Positions 11,616 through 24,195 of a stretch of DNA of 64,000 bases are shown piece by piece. Numbering within the stretch: position 1 is the first letter of the stretch; each line of letters opens with the position of its first letter. The notes below the pieces were generated by a model. The model saw only the letters and a program-made list of their open reading frames with translations, ran no database searches and was not told where the DNA came from. The position numbers were made by a program, and so were the translations under genes. The stretch lies in assembly GCA_964017155.1 (NCBI GenBank), contig OZ024854.1:53215478-53279477 (forward strand), written 5' to 3'. This DNA comes from Oasisia sp. SBJ-2009. Its lineage: Eukaryota > Annelida > Polychaeta > Sabellida > Siboglinidae.

Positions 11616-14600
11616 TATCTGGCATGTAGAGTTTACGATATGAATACCAAATACCAAACAATTCTATAATAGACTTTTGCTAAATGTATCATCACATATG
11701 ATATCATAAATGTCAAAGCCATGTTAATTGTCACTTTGTTTCTTGCACAGGTAGATGTGGATGCACAGAAAATGTCAGGTACCTGGCATGCAGTATCATT
11801 AAAGAGAGTGAACTAAGTAACACAGTAATGCCATCGATATCCAAGCCGATGAAGTTCACCAAAGAATGCCGAACCTATCTTATTGTGTTGAGAGAGGTTG
11901 ACCGAAGGCTCATGCCATATTTGCCAGACCATGGTACTCACTGTTCTACCACAAACTGCAAAGCTAGTCAGATATCACCATATTCGCATGTCAAGCAACC
12001 TGCATTCTATATGGGTCTCTAGTCAGTTTGGGTAACTGACTGGCCTGGAACTCAGTGCACACACCATCAGTACAGGGGAGTCTGTTATGGATGCAACACA
12101 TGACTGAGATCACTCGGTTGATATTCACATGACATTTGATCTGCAGCGTCTTGCACAGCCCATGGTTGTGGAATCTTGTCCGGGATCTTGGATGGTATAT
12201 AGCTTATTAACTTGTTGACCTAGTGGTGGTGTTCAGTTTCCTGTTGAGTGTTGACCTGAAAAGAAAAGCATAATATTCAAACTCAGTAAACAAAAACTGG
12301 CATCATGGTATTAGAGTTGTCATTATGGAGTGTTCTTTGCCATAATCAATAAATCTACAGCTGTATAACATAATATTTTATGTATGACCTAAAGCATTCC
12401 ACAAAAAAGGCAGCAAGAAATATTTGGCTACAGCAGCATGTACAGGTTCATATCTAAGCAGGGTTGTAATTTATTAGGTCTGTATTGTCATTACATGAAA
12501 GTAAAATTACCATGCTATTTTTAAATGTAGGGATGCCTTATCTTATATATTATTATAGAATTATATTTACTCCCAAGCATAGCGCATTCATATTTTCTGT
12601 TTTATTTTCAATATACAATTTTGTGTCAGGGTATGTCATGTAATAACTACTGCATGTTATATTTGACATTTTATGGCTCAGCTGGATGTCAAAGTAAATG
12701 TTGGAAGTGACAAAATAAGGTGTTGTTGTGATGCCAACAGTATATTTCCTTCACTGAATATTCAAACATGTCTACCTTCTTCAGAATGAATAATAATTGA
12801 TTTTATAAATTTATTTCTGAGTTATTGTTGTATGCTGAATAGTTTTTTAAAGGTGTTGACCGAAGTCTGTGTGGACACTGGACTGGACACACTTAGTATA
12901 ACATGCATTACACAACTGCAAAGGTTATCCTAGTTTTCCATATCCGAGATATTATGAAAATGCTAATGAAAGCAAATGAGTATTGAAATGGGCATATTAA
13001 AATATTTATAAAATGTATACATTGTTGATTGTTAAAATGTTTAATTCACTTGGAGTGATCAAACGTTGGCCTCTTGCAAACTATGTATCCTCCATGCATT
13101 TGCCCGACACAAGTGATTGCATTACTCTTAGTCCCTCCTCTGCCTCGTCTCACTTGCATTGTAGTGTGGCCCATACTAATATATCATAATTTGAGTTGTA
13201 TTATGCATTCATATATTGCTGTGATGAAAAGATAAAGATTAGAACAGCTGGCATATGTGAGTTGAAAGGTATCAGGTATTACATAGACTACAGCCAGGCA
13301 TCACTGACCACAATGGAAACAAGTGCAAGAATGTTATGTGTAATACTTGCATATGGTGTACACTGGCTAGTAGCTATACAAGCATTTTATATTCATGTTT
13401 ACCTTTTTGTATATTGAATAAATTCATCACCATCATGGTTGTCATAATTTTTTTAATTATTATATAATTATAATATTATTATTATATAAAATATAATGCA
13501 AATCAGCAACATCCAGCAATCATAGTAAAATGTGAGTCACAAAACACTGTTTAAATAATTGTGATAACCAACATAATTCTTCGTTTGACGTTCTGTTGCA
13601 CGAGATAACGGATGCTCCCCACGGTGACCATCACCCGGAGCCTAGCTACTGCCAATGTTCCGAAGCCAATGAGATATCATTTCGTCCCTAACGTCATCTA
13701 CACTCTCTAGATATGTACTTTTGCAATTACACAGCTTATGAACAAGATCCTGCGTTATCAAATACAATACATATAAACTTATAAATAAAGGCTGTATGAG
13801 TGTATCTGGCTGAGACTAAGCGATGCCGATGCCGACTGTCAAACTTTAAAAATAATCTAACAAGTTAGAGAATCCACGTCGAGTAGGCCTATAATGAAGT
13901 TCACAAGTTGCAGTTCTTGTTGAATTAGCCCACGACTACTCGCCCTGGTTGCTAACTGCAATAAAACACTTAATACATACCTTCACAGAAGAAACATTTC
14001 GGAACGTTCGTCACGACACGCAAAAGCACATGCGGTTTGTTATTGTGCCGTAGGATGCCGATCTCGTATAAAACACGTGACCCAAAAAGGGCAGGACGTC
14101 TACACCGGCTAATGGTTTCGTCAGTTATACCCGGTGTAACGACGATTCTTTTTTGCCGAATAAAAAAAGATAAGTACGCATTTTAAAATTAAACTGATTG
14201 CGCATACTAGTTAAACTATTGAAACATTACACATCAGGACATAAAAGAAAAGGATTGGCGATGGGCAAAACGAAATGATTGTCAACCTTTAAAGGACTCG
14301 TTTTACGCGCCTATTATCGATACGAACACATCGTTAAGACAGCCATATGTCTTTGGGCAATACTGGGTACAATATGATCTAACACGACACGGTTGTCAGT
14401 CAGTCCTTGATGAGCGGAGGACATCATAATATATTATGGTGTTACTGGTTCCATCGTGGTTCTCAACACTTGACGCGGGCATGATCTAGAACACACTTAC
14501 CAGGCGCGTGGGTAGCAAAGAAGAACGTTGTTTACTTCGGTTGTGTCAAACACCGGACGGGAGTAAACATGTGTACATTGCGACTACGAGCGAAAAACAG

Positions 14601-15954
14601 TTTAAATTCGTTTAGGAAACCGTGCATCATTTGCTGGATGCGTGATTTCCGTACAGATCATAGCAATCACGAATCTTGGGTCGCAGACGGTTACAGCCAT
14701 CTGACCAGACAGCGGCGATGTCTGGTAAAACGGAACCAGCCAGAATACTCATGTAGTTTATGAATCGTACAATGCTCAAATGGAGAAACTAGTCTTACCA
14801 ATCAAGACATGCACAATTGGCAGAATCAATGACAGGTATGGTGAGAAGCACACTTAGCAGTCGCAGAACGATGCAGAAGGTGGCCAATAAATTCACTGTT
14901 GATGGTGTGCACAGCGTGGCCAAATCGATCAAATGATTCGTTTATTCAGTAAGCGAAAACATTCCGACATTGCAATCTTCCCACCAAATATTTCATGTCA
15001 AGAAACCACTTTAAAACTTAATTTACTGTCAGCATCAACACAGAGGTGGCACTCAATGTGATCAAAGCAAAAAAAGGCAACGACATCCGACAACCTTCCA
15101 ACATGTACAGTTCTCGCTACGCCGGTCACCGCTATACCGACTGACCACCTCGCCGAGAGAAGGTGTACTCCAACATTGCGGAAGCCAACAGCCGTATTCT
15201 GTTGTAAAAGATGCAACCAAACACAACAATACATCTATATCGCTTACTCCAGTTTTGGCCAATGTTTTTGAATCACTACTGCTGAAGTGAGGTGACATTT
15301 ATGTATCTCCAAAATGGGCATATTTGGATATAGATATTTATGTATCTCCAAGCAGTGCGGTTGTATGGCGGCGACTTGTGCCATTCCTGATTGTTCTGAA
15401 GTATTACACAAATGATATGAAGCCACCAATGTATAGGGCCATTTTGTGAGAAAGTAATTTTTTTCAATTACAACAACCTTTTTCTATAATAGACCAGCCA
15501 ACATTGAAAAGTCCTGTAGAATTTGTTAAATAAATTTTGTGTTTGAGGTTCGTGAATGTGTGATTTTCAACGGTATTTTTGATTGTATTGTAGATAAGTC
15601 AAGATTACCGTGACATGTTAATGATGACTATATAGTTTGTATTAACGTAATCTTATGACATAATGTATGTTACATGATTCTCAAAAGTAATGTTAAGCTT
15701 GTTGTAATCTACTGCTCGGTCACATAATTAACTAGCAATCTTTCAGAACAAATCGGTGTGCAGCCTTTGACACATGAATCCACCCGCAACGAGTAAGTGC
15801 TAGAGCGATTACAGAATCAGTCATGCCAATAACAATAAAAAGTTAGATTGGGCCTTTGGGTTGGAGGTTGGTCGATAGTTTGGATGTTAAAAGGCAAGTT
15901 CTTATATAGTGCAGTATCCAGTCCTCAGGACCGTTCACTTCCCTGACAGACCTG
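11616..15954. other. 4.3-kb stretch without recognised genes
   Basis: Apart from the weak exon candidate near 11752, I see only short open frames without motifs. A small repeat (TTATGTATCTCCAA, twice) occurs near 15298-15351. Nothing else is supported. Confidence 0.45.
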
Positions 15955-16199
15955 TTCACTCAGACACCATCTCGGCTTCTCTGGGAAGCATCCAGCCATA
16001 TGCTACAATTAATGCGCGAAGGCTGCTTGTACACATATCCACCACTGTCTATAGCCAGGTACTCATTTATACAGCTGAGTGAACTGGAGCAATGTCGAGT
16101 GAAAAACTTGCCCAAGGTTTTAACACCGCAGCACAGGATTCGAACCCGGGTTCTCGTAGTCGAGAGTCCGAAGCTCTACCCCTGAGCCATTGCGCTCTA
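15955..16199 (-). mobile_element. tRNA-derived SINE, well preserved
   Basis: The minus strand starts AGAGCGCAATGGCTCAGGGG, then AGAGCTTCGGACTCTCGA, then a near-canonical B box GGGTTCGAATCC. The body GCTGTATAAATGAGTACCTGG, AGCCTTCGCGCATTAATTG and TGGCTGGATGCTTCCCAGAG follows. This is the copy with the best B box in the window and probably among the youngest. Confidence 0.9.
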
Positions 16200-17065
16200 A
16201 GTATGACCAGTCACCGTGGACGTGGCTGTGGCTTGTTCTTTATAGTTATGACAGCGTACTAACAAGACACACAGGGTCGTCTGCAGGACACCAGTCGCTG
16301 CCGCCTGTTCCACTTGTCACTCAGCGACGAACTGCCGATGATGCGGACGTAGAAACATGAGAGACAGGGCGTGTGCTCTCACTGACATTCACTACTGACA
16401 CAACAATAGTGATGGTCTTAATTATCAAAAGGTCGTCTCATTCCTGCCTCATGGCGATGACATTGTCGCGTAGATAAACAATTTCGCATCCAGGCACTAG
16501 CCCAATTCCTTGTTGAATGCGTTATTGTTGCTGTCAGTGTTTGGATGTGACAGACACATACAAGACAAGTGCATATCAAACCATTCGTCCACTTCGTGCA
16601 CTAACTGTCCTGCTCTCCTCTTGCGAGCTTGCATTGTCTCTGCAGGCGACCACCAGAAACAGGGACAATTAATTATCGTGACCGATACAGTGGCGTTTCA
16701 CGACGTTACATGTGGCTGAAGTGCATCGTTGACCGGTCAAGAGAATGGCCGTGCGGCCGCTTGCTAATTAATATGGTCGATGACGTTCGATATTGATATA
16801 GGCACTCGTTAATATCCTGTCCTGCGTAGTGGTGGCGACAATCACGCGAAATGAACAGTCTCATGAGAGTGCGATACACACGCTCTCATAACAACTGTAA
16901 CTACGTCACTCGTAGTCCCGAGGGTGACTGGGTACGTTTCCATTTACAGATGCTGTTCTTGCTGAAACCAGCAACGTATGTGCCATGCATTAATTATGCA
17001 TAGGCAAGTTTGTTTATGCTGCAGCATTCTGGAATGGTTCTACGCCAAACGACTGTCGCATTTGT
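16200..17065. other. Intergenic, nothing recognised
   Basis: No gene, RNA or clear repeat found. Confidence 0.5.
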
Positions 17066-17099
17066 GTAAAGAACTTGCTTTCTTAAGCAAGTTCTTTAC
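17066..17099. repeat. Perfect 15-bp hairpin
   Basis: GTAAAGAACTTGCTT is followed by the loop TCTT and the exact reverse complement AAGCAAGTTCTTTAC. It may be the relic of a small foldback element; nothing shows that it is transcribed. Confidence 0.85.
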
Positions 17100-17220
17100 A
17101 AAATAGATAAAGTGTTAATTAGTAACTTTGACAAATCGCCCAGTCTACAGTGCATGGCGCAAACACGCGGATACCATACAGTAAAATTTTAACGATTTTA
17201 TAAATGCGACGTACCCAAGT

Positions 17221-17299
17221 CACTGACTAACTTCGGTACGAGGTTTGTTGTATAACATGCACTGACTAACTTCGGTACGAGGTTTGTTGTATAACATGC
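17221..17299. repeat. 39-bp exact tandem duplication
   Basis: The block beginning CACTGACTAACTTCGG and ending TTGTATAACATG is present twice in direct succession, with a further CAC following. Identity indicates a recent slippage or duplication event. Confidence 0.9.
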
Positions 17300-17646
17300 A
17301 CGTCAACATTACTAGCATGCCGTGTACTGTGCCAAACACGTTTAAATGAAACGAGCAGGGCAGAATCATGAACTATATTTATTTTCCTTATGGTGTAACG
17401 CCCTGCAACACACGTAACCCGCACGTGTGCGTAGTTGTGTGCCCCTGTGTCGCGCCTGTGGTGGAATGGGTACTATCAGTAGCGAAAGGAAATGGGTGTT
17501 TAACACTAATATAGGGGATTGTTAGAACGGGAAACGACACCCGCATTGGTACAACGGTAATTGCAAAATGAAGGCCAAACAGGCAGCTCAAAACGACATC
17601 TGATAATAAAGTCGGCGGATCTGATAGTGTAAATTTCATACCACTG

Positions 17647-18238
<592 letters not shown>

Positions 18239-19562
18239 CTTCGGTGCTACTACTAAATAATCCATGATCTCCGAACTAATGATTGGTTTGCCGAGTGTGC
18301 TTAGAGATGTGACGAGTAGGTGACGTCCCTTAAATGACGTACTTACATGTGTACAGATTTAGCAACGTGACAATCCAATTAAGTCACGCGTGCTCTGCGT
18401 GGTTGCGGTTGTCCGCCCGCGAGTTCCGGTAGACAAAATAGTTTGACATTTTACCGTCGTAACAGTGATTTATATGATCGTTGTCGCCGGCGAAAATGTT
18501 CACATGTTGGCATATTAACCGAGTTATTAAATACGCCACATTAGTAGACATATTGTGGGCCGGTGTGCCGAAACCAATTTGCTTGAAAGGATATTAGGCC
18601 AGTATGTCGCAATCGTTGCCATTCGTAACGTCGAAATGGATTCGCACATTCAATATTCGATTTGAAACGCCATATGGCATTTCAGAATTGACTCAAGATA
18701 TCAGAACGGCAATAACAATAGCAAGCAATCTGGATATAAACTACGGGTCCGTCTTGAGCCCAGATTTAAGACGGGTCTGTCTTGAGTCCAGATTTATATA
18801 GATGTTTGACGGAATTCCAAAGATAGCTAAGAATGGGGATTTCCAAAACTTGGACAGCTAAACGTTTCAACAACATTTTAGGTTAGCACTATCGAAACCA
18901 CTGTCGTATATAATGCGATTTGATTACTCGGACAATAGGCGGTATTTATACGTTTGTTTTTGGAGTAAATTTTTTTTATTTGTTTAAAAATTGTGCACCA
19001 CGGTATTTCTATACCAAAGCCTTCCACTGGACCATATATTTGGCAAAGTTACTAATCCAGCGACAGCTCACTGTGCACTCTGCCTTGTGCAATGTCAGAC
19101 CTAGTTCCGCACCACACATCTCGTTCAACTTTGGTCACCTGTAAGATCGTGTCGTGATTCCGACGGCACTTTCGGAACGCCTAGTTCTGTTTGCATCTCA
19201 ATAAATCGACTATAACCAGCTGTCGACGGAGCCTCATTACGTCGAAACTGGCTCGGAAGCCGTAACATGTGACATTAATTATCGCGTGCCACATGGCGCT
19301 TGGGCCAATCTGAAAAATCACTATATACGTTGTGTGGTTTAGTGTGGTTTGATGACGCCGAAAGCACGTTTCATCCTAGGGGGCAAGCCCCTGTTTGCCA
19401 ACTGGAAGCGTGAAGTGATTGTCAAAAAAAGTAGATATATTAATGCAAGTTATCGATCGCCCACGCCCTATGTTGCACCCACCTCTCATTCAATTTACAG
19501 CTTAATCATTTGGCGTCCTGTTTTGGCAATCTCTTGGCGAGTCATTGCGCAACAGGTCACAA
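18239..19562. other. Intergenic, nothing recognised
   Basis: Short open frames only. A small imperfect repeat of a GTCTTGAG(C/T)CCAGATTTA unit occurs near 18751-18797. Confidence 0.45.
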
Positions 19563-19635
19563 CAATACGGGTTTCAGCGGGGGAGTTGTTTTTGTAAAAA
19601 TGACGACAGCCTAGTTTCAGCGTGGGTTGTTGTCG

Positions 19636-19681
<46 letters not shown>

Positions 19682-19901
19682 GAATATGACCCCAATACGG
19701 GTTTCAGCAGGGGAGTTGTTTTTGTAAAACTGACGACAGCCCAGTTTCAGCGTGGGTTGTTGTTGGTGGTGGTGGTGGTGTTGTTGTTGTTGGTGTTGTT
19801 GTTGTTGGTGGTGTTGATGTTGTTGTGAATATGACCCCAATACGGGTTTCAGCGGGGGAGTTGTTTTAGTAAAACTGACGACAGCCCAGTTTCAGCGTGG
19901 G

Positions 19902-19935
<34 letters not shown>

Positions 19936-19948
19936 GAATATGACCCCA
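19563..19948. repeat. Threefold tandem repeat with (TTG)n expansions
   Basis: A unit starting CAATACGGGTTTCAGC, containing GACGACAGCC and CAGTTTCAGCGTGGG, and ending TGAATATGACCC occurs three times (about 19563-19692, 19693-19837 and 19838-19948). Each unit carries its own (TTG)n tract of different length and interruption pattern; the middle one is mixed TTG/GTGG. Poly-Q, poly-V and poly-C open frames here are artefacts. Confidence 0.92.
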
Positions 19949-20057
19949 ACCGAAAGCGATACATGTCGCACAACACATTTCACCAATGTCTCGTAAACAA
20001 TAAATGTTATTTACTATGTCTTAGAGTAACTGAAATACATATGTGGCTATATATCTT

Positions 20058-20058
<1 letters not shown>

Positions 20059-20116
<58 letters not shown>
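20059..20116. repeat. (AT)n microsatellite
   Basis: About 29 AT dinucleotides, just upstream of the SINE copy at 20.17 kb. Confidence 0.95.
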
Positions 20117-20120
<4 letters not shown>

Positions 20121-20172
20121 TTTATTATGTTTGTTTTATTGTTCCATTACCTGCTCGATCTGTTTACCTTAG

Positions 20173-20437
20173 TAGAGCGTAATGGCTCAGGGGTGGAGCT
20201 TCGGACTCTCGAATAAGAGAACTCGGGTTCTAATCCTGTGCTGCTGTGATAAAACCTTCGGCAAGTTTTTTTAAGTCTGCATTGCTCCAGTTCACTCAGC
20301 TGTATAAATGAGCACCTGGCTATAGGCAGTGGTGGATATGTGTACGAGCAGCCTTCGCACATTAATTGTAGCATATGGCTGGATGCTTCCCAGGCAAGTT
20401 GAGCTGATGTTTGATTGAACAGGATTGGATACTACGC
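20173..20437 (+). mobile_element. tRNA-derived SINE, full-length-like copy
   Basis: The head is AGAGCGTAATGGCTCAGGGG, then GGAGCTTCGGACTCTCGA, then a mutated B box GGGTTCTAATCC. The family body follows: GCTGTATAAATGAGCACCTGG, GCCTTCGCACATTAATTG and TGGCTGGATGCTTCCCAGG. It is in opposite orientation to the copies at 8.7 and 16 kb. Confidence 0.88.
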
Positions 20438-21139
20438 TACATAAGAACTTACAATTTTATATTTGTTCGTACAAACCTCTGTTTGCATATAGGTTCAGCT
20501 AGCGTTTTCTGTATTGGGGCAACTGTCTCATAAATAATAAATGGTATTTTCTACGTATTATTCCAGGTGCATAACAGGTGTAACCTATATGTGGCTATAT
20601 TAATATCTTCAGGATATATAATATATTATTGAGTATGTTTCATTGGTGCAACAATTGCCCTAGACGTCTACTTTATATTTGTACATACAAACTTGTATAT
20701 TCGTAATTTCGTACACGCAAAATTTCTCCTTTCGTGTTATTGTTATGCATTTCAATTAATGTTTGATTTGAACTTTTTTAATAATTGATTAATTGTCATA
20801 AATCTGGCAATATAGTATTTAAGGGTGCTTCTTACAATAATGGCGTTACGATATTTGTGATAATTTCTTTTGTCAATACAGCAATGTAGTGTAATTTACT
20901 ATTTTCGCTGTAAATATTATGGAATACCAGCGTTCGTTTGGTTACTCTAGTGATAATTAGAATCGCTAAACGTAGGTAGTACTCGTGTACGTGCTTACAA
21001 AGCTCTGCATCCAGAACCACTAAACATTCTTTACACATCACGCTGTAACTAACCTGTACATTAATCTTCTCATTCGAGCATCAACGCTTCTCTTGGAACC
21101 ATTTACGTTGCAATTAATGCGCGAATACTTTCTTTATTC

Positions 21140-21140
<1 letters not shown>
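20438..21140. other. Intergenic, nothing recognised
   Basis: AT-rich; no gene signal. Confidence 0.5.

Positions 21141-21192
<52 letters not shown>
21141..21192. repeat. (AT)n microsatellite
   Basis: About 26 AT dinucleotides, ending immediately before the first copy of a 151-bp duplicated block. Confidence 0.95.
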
Positions 21193-21196
<4 letters not shown>

Positions 21197-21343
21197 CGAT
21201 AGGAATGTTTCTTGTACACTAACATCTTAAAACGTCCTCGGGAGCCGGGGTATTTTAATCACCTCATGAATCTGATTCGGTGATGTTCAGTGATCAAGTG
21301 ATATGCACAACAGGTATAATAAAACAATGCACATGGCTATTTG
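21193..21343. repeat. Dispersed 151-bp block, copy 1
   Basis: Begins TCTCCGATAGGAATG and ends ACATGGCTATTTG. It recurs at 21788-21938 with only a few substitutions and the same length (offset 595). A TTTAATA..AACAATGCACAT piece near its end also recurs around 31479, so this may be part of a repeat family. Confidence 0.88.
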
Positions 21344-21367
21344 TATTATATTCATCGACATAATAAT

Positions 21368-21369
<2 letters not shown>

Positions 21370-21420
<51 letters not shown>

Positions 21421-21430
21421 CACAAACACA

Positions 21431-21516
<86 letters not shown>

Positions 21517-21517
21517 A
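21370..21517. repeat. (CA)n then (TA)n compound microsatellite
   Basis: A long CA tract, interrupted around 21416-21436 by AAACACAAAC-type units, passes into a short TA tract. Confidence 0.95.
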
Positions 21518-21579
21518 TATCTTTCACTGACTAAGCCATGGAATCAATTGCACATTTGAGTAAAGTGTGACTATTTAGA

Positions 21580-21623
21580 GTAGACCAATTTATCTTCATG
21601 TATTATAAGATAAATTGGTCTAC
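21580..21623. repeat. Perfect 17-bp inverted repeat
   Basis: GTAGACCAATTTATCTT at 21580-21596 and its exact reverse complement at 21607-21623 are separated by a 10-base loop. The right arm abuts the tRNA-like sequence that follows. Confidence 0.85.
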
Positions 21624-21691
21624 GCAAGGAATGAACCTTTGTCGTCTCGATTAGTAGGCCGTCGTTCTAACAAATGTGCTACATCGTCCCA
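21623..21691 (-). mobile_element. tRNA-like SINE head, second family
   Basis: Reading the minus strand: GGGACGATGTAGCACA (A-box-like), TTAGAACGACGGCCTACTAA, then AAAGGTTCATTCCTTGC (B-box-like GGTTCATTCC). The length suits a tRNA-like domain, but the acceptor arms do not pair, so it is a SINE head and not a functional tRNA gene. It differs from the family at 8.7, 16 and 20 kb. Confidence 0.5.
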
Positions 21692-21787
21692 CAAACACAA
21701 ATCGACGAACGCTAACACGCAAACGACGGATCAGTGTGATTCATGAACAACGCACAATAAATGCATTAACTGTGAAGTATTCGCCTG

Positions 21788-21938
21788 TCTCCGATAGGAA
21801 TGTTTCTTGTACACTAACATCTTAAAACGTTCTCGGGAGCCGGGGTATTTTAATCACCTTATGAATCTGATTCGGTGATGTTCAGTGATCAAGTGATATG
21901 CACAGCAGGTTTAATAAAACAATGCACATGGCTATTTG
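21788..21938. repeat. Dispersed 151-bp block, copy 2
   Basis: Second copy of the block at 21193-21343, in direct orientation, differing at a handful of positions. Confidence 0.88.
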
Positions 21939-22138
21939 CTATTTTTGCCTTTGATCAAATAACATGGGAACTGTGTACAATGCATAACCATACACAGCGT
22001 CACAATAATATAGAAAGGGATAAAAATAAGTTAGTACTTTATCAGCTAATCATACCAAAACTAAATAACAAATTAGCGCATGTGAATGTCCACAAGTTAT
22101 TGTAGTCGATTCAGCCTTAAAACAGGGATAGATTGTCC

Positions 22139-22960
22139 TGTTACGAAAGCCCGTCTTCTCCGCATTTTATTGTTCTATCATTTGGGACTTTGGAGAATTA
22201 GATGCAAGCTCAGTGGGTTCCCCATTCTCCTGCATATAAACCAGGTAGTCATGATCCCAGACAAGGAAGTCCTCAAGCGTGCAGGGCTGCAAAGCTTTCA
22301 TGCTCTACTGAAGAAAGCTCAACTTCGATGGACTGGCCATGTTGTCAGGTTACCAAAGCGCTTGCTGTATGGATAACTGTCAGAGGGGAGGATGTCCACT
22401 GGCGGTCAACGCAAACGGTATAAAGATTCCCTCAAATCCTCCCTAAAGGCCTTTGAAATCAACAACAAGTCTTGGGAAAGCCTAGAAGCTGAGCGTGGCC
22501 CTTGGCGCAGCCTGATCCGGAAGGGAGCTGAGTCCTATGAACAAACCAAGATACGCCAGGCGAAAGAAACGAGACTGCTCCGCAAATCTAGTGCTGGGGA
22601 AACAGGCTCTGCGATTATTACTGCTCTTCCATATCCGAACTGCGACAGAACTGTTCGTGCCCGAATTGGCCTTATCAGCCACACCCTGACGCACCGCCTA
22701 CATGAGACAGATCAGTGGTGTCATGGTCATCATCCCCGACGGCTGGACGAACAAGAGAGAGAGAGATGCCAGGTAGAGGGGTCTAATGGCCTGTTGCGTG
22801 TCTTCCGAAGGACAAACCTTTGCCGAACCATCGCCCGCCCGGCACCAGGATGTCAACTGTGGTTCCTCCGTACAACTACAAGAGTCCAACACTATCCGTT
22901 CGACCGTTGCGTTCTTCTAAGCCGTCCTTGTGCCAAAATAGGTTATCGACAATAATTCAA
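22139..22960 (+). pseudogene. Non-LTR retrotransposon, C-terminal end of RT ORF
   Basis: One frame reads IPDKEVLKRAGLQSFHALL, then KKAQLRWTGHVVRLPKRLLY, then after an in-frame TAA at 22374-22376 continues LSEGRMSTGGQRKRYKD, SLKSSLKAFEINNKSWESLE and RGPWRSLIRKGAESYEQ. This order is typical of the region after the RT domain in a common animal LINE type. Near the end, NCDRTVRARIGLISHTLTH matches the family's C2H2-like finger, but the first zinc cysteine is replaced. The stop falls where relatives have a glutamate codon (LYGELS), so one G-to-T change explains it. Upstream RT and endonuclease are absent: a 5'-truncated, dead copy. Confidence 0.8.
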
Positions 22961-23154
22961 TGCCTTTTCATAAAGCCATTATTTAAGTTAACTGCATTGT
23001 TTCGACCGATACCAAACTCACCGATCATTATCTTAATACTGGACTTTTGTCAAACGTTTTTAAAAATATATAATTAAAGCTAATGTATTATTTCATAACT
23101 CTTATTGCTATTCAGTTTGGCTAATTGAAAAAACAATACCTTGGTTGTGCAACT
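22961..23154. other. Intergenic, nothing recognised
   Basis: AT-rich spacer between the LINE tail and a SINE fragment. Confidence 0.5.
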
Positions 23155-23280
23155 TGACCTTAGATAGTGGTGGACATTAACGTTGTTTACGCATGGTTTT
23201 CACGCAGTTGTTGCAGTGTGGCTGAATGCTTCCCAGATTAATCGCGATTGTATTCGCTTGAAAAGGTCCTCAAATTAGGC
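23155..23280 (+). mobile_element. Degenerate SINE body fragment
   Basis: Contains TTAGATAGTGGTGGACATTA and GTGTGGCTGAATGCTTCCCA in the order of the local SINE body. Head and tail are not recognisable. Confidence 0.55.
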
Positions 23281-23767
23281 CTACTGATATATCAAATATA
23301 AAACTTACATTTCATATCAATGCGACACATGGAGGACGGGTGACAGGTCAGCAAGCAGCAAAATATGCAAAGTGACAGATGCTGTTTCAGTATTTGCAGC
23401 GGTAACCTTTGTTTCTGATTACTGATGCGATAGACGAGATGACTGACGTACGGGTGTCGTAGGATTCGCGTGATATTTCAAATACGCAGCATGTTTGATT
23501 GCTTCTATCCACTTTGACATTGAGCTGCGTTGTTTTGCAGCACCGTGCTGGTAACACTGATGAATTCAAAGAAACCTTTCCAAGGAATACTCCACAATTA
23601 TACCTTCCAAAAGCAGTATGCTAGGGTGAAGAACGTTACTGAGGCAAACGTTCGATGAAAATTAATTTTACAGAACAAGTTTGTTTCTATTCAATTCAAG
23701 TAGCATACAATCCAAACCACATGTTATAATGCCAACACAGCTGCAAAGCATATATTGGGCAATAAAA

Positions 23768-23769
<2 letters not shown>
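23281..23769. other. Intergenic, nothing recognised
   Basis: No gene signal. Confidence 0.5.
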
Positions 23770-23808
<39 letters not shown>

Positions 23809-23810
23809 CA

Positions 23811-23859
<49 letters not shown>

Positions 23860-23861
23860 CA

Positions 23862-23912
<51 letters not shown>

Positions 23913-23915
23913 CAG

Positions 23916-23945
<30 letters not shown>
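23770..23945. repeat. (AT)n blocks separated by CAGACAG
   Basis: Four AT tracts of 14-23 dinucleotides are separated by short ACAGACAG spacers, giving a higher-order repeat of about 50-60 bp. Confidence 0.95.
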
Positions 23946-23947
<2 letters not shown>

Positions 23948-24195
23948 CAGACACGCGGGCACGCGGGCACGCGGGCGGGCGGGCGGGCGGGCGGGCGGGC
24001 GGGCGGGCGGGCAGGCGGGCAGGCGGGCAGGCGGGCAGGCGGGCAGGCGGGCAGGCGGGCAGGCGGGCAGGCGGGCAGGCGGGCGGGCGGGCGGGCGGGC
24101 GCGCGGGCGGGCGGGCGGGCGGGCGGGCAGGCGGGCAGGCGGGCAGGCGGGCAGGCGGGCAGGCGGGCAGGCAGGCAGACAGAGAGACAGACAGA
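23946..24195. repeat. GGGC / AGGCGGGC tetranucleotide array
   Basis: Directly continues the AT array. It runs from GGGCACGC units into pure GGGC, then alternating AGGC/GGGC, pure GGGC with one GCGC, again AGGC/GGGC, and finally AGAC. The composition switches within a few bases from nearly pure A+T to nearly pure G+C. The open frames of up to 210 codons across it are artefacts. Confidence 0.95.

Noticed and set aside
16140..16199. Functional tRNA gene (minus strand)
   Set aside because: The boxes are good, but the tRNA-like part is fused to the SINE body and cannot close a proper acceptor stem.
21623..21691. Functional tRNA gene
   Set aside because: A- and B-box-like motifs are present, but the acceptor and anticodon arms do not pair; better explained as a SINE head.
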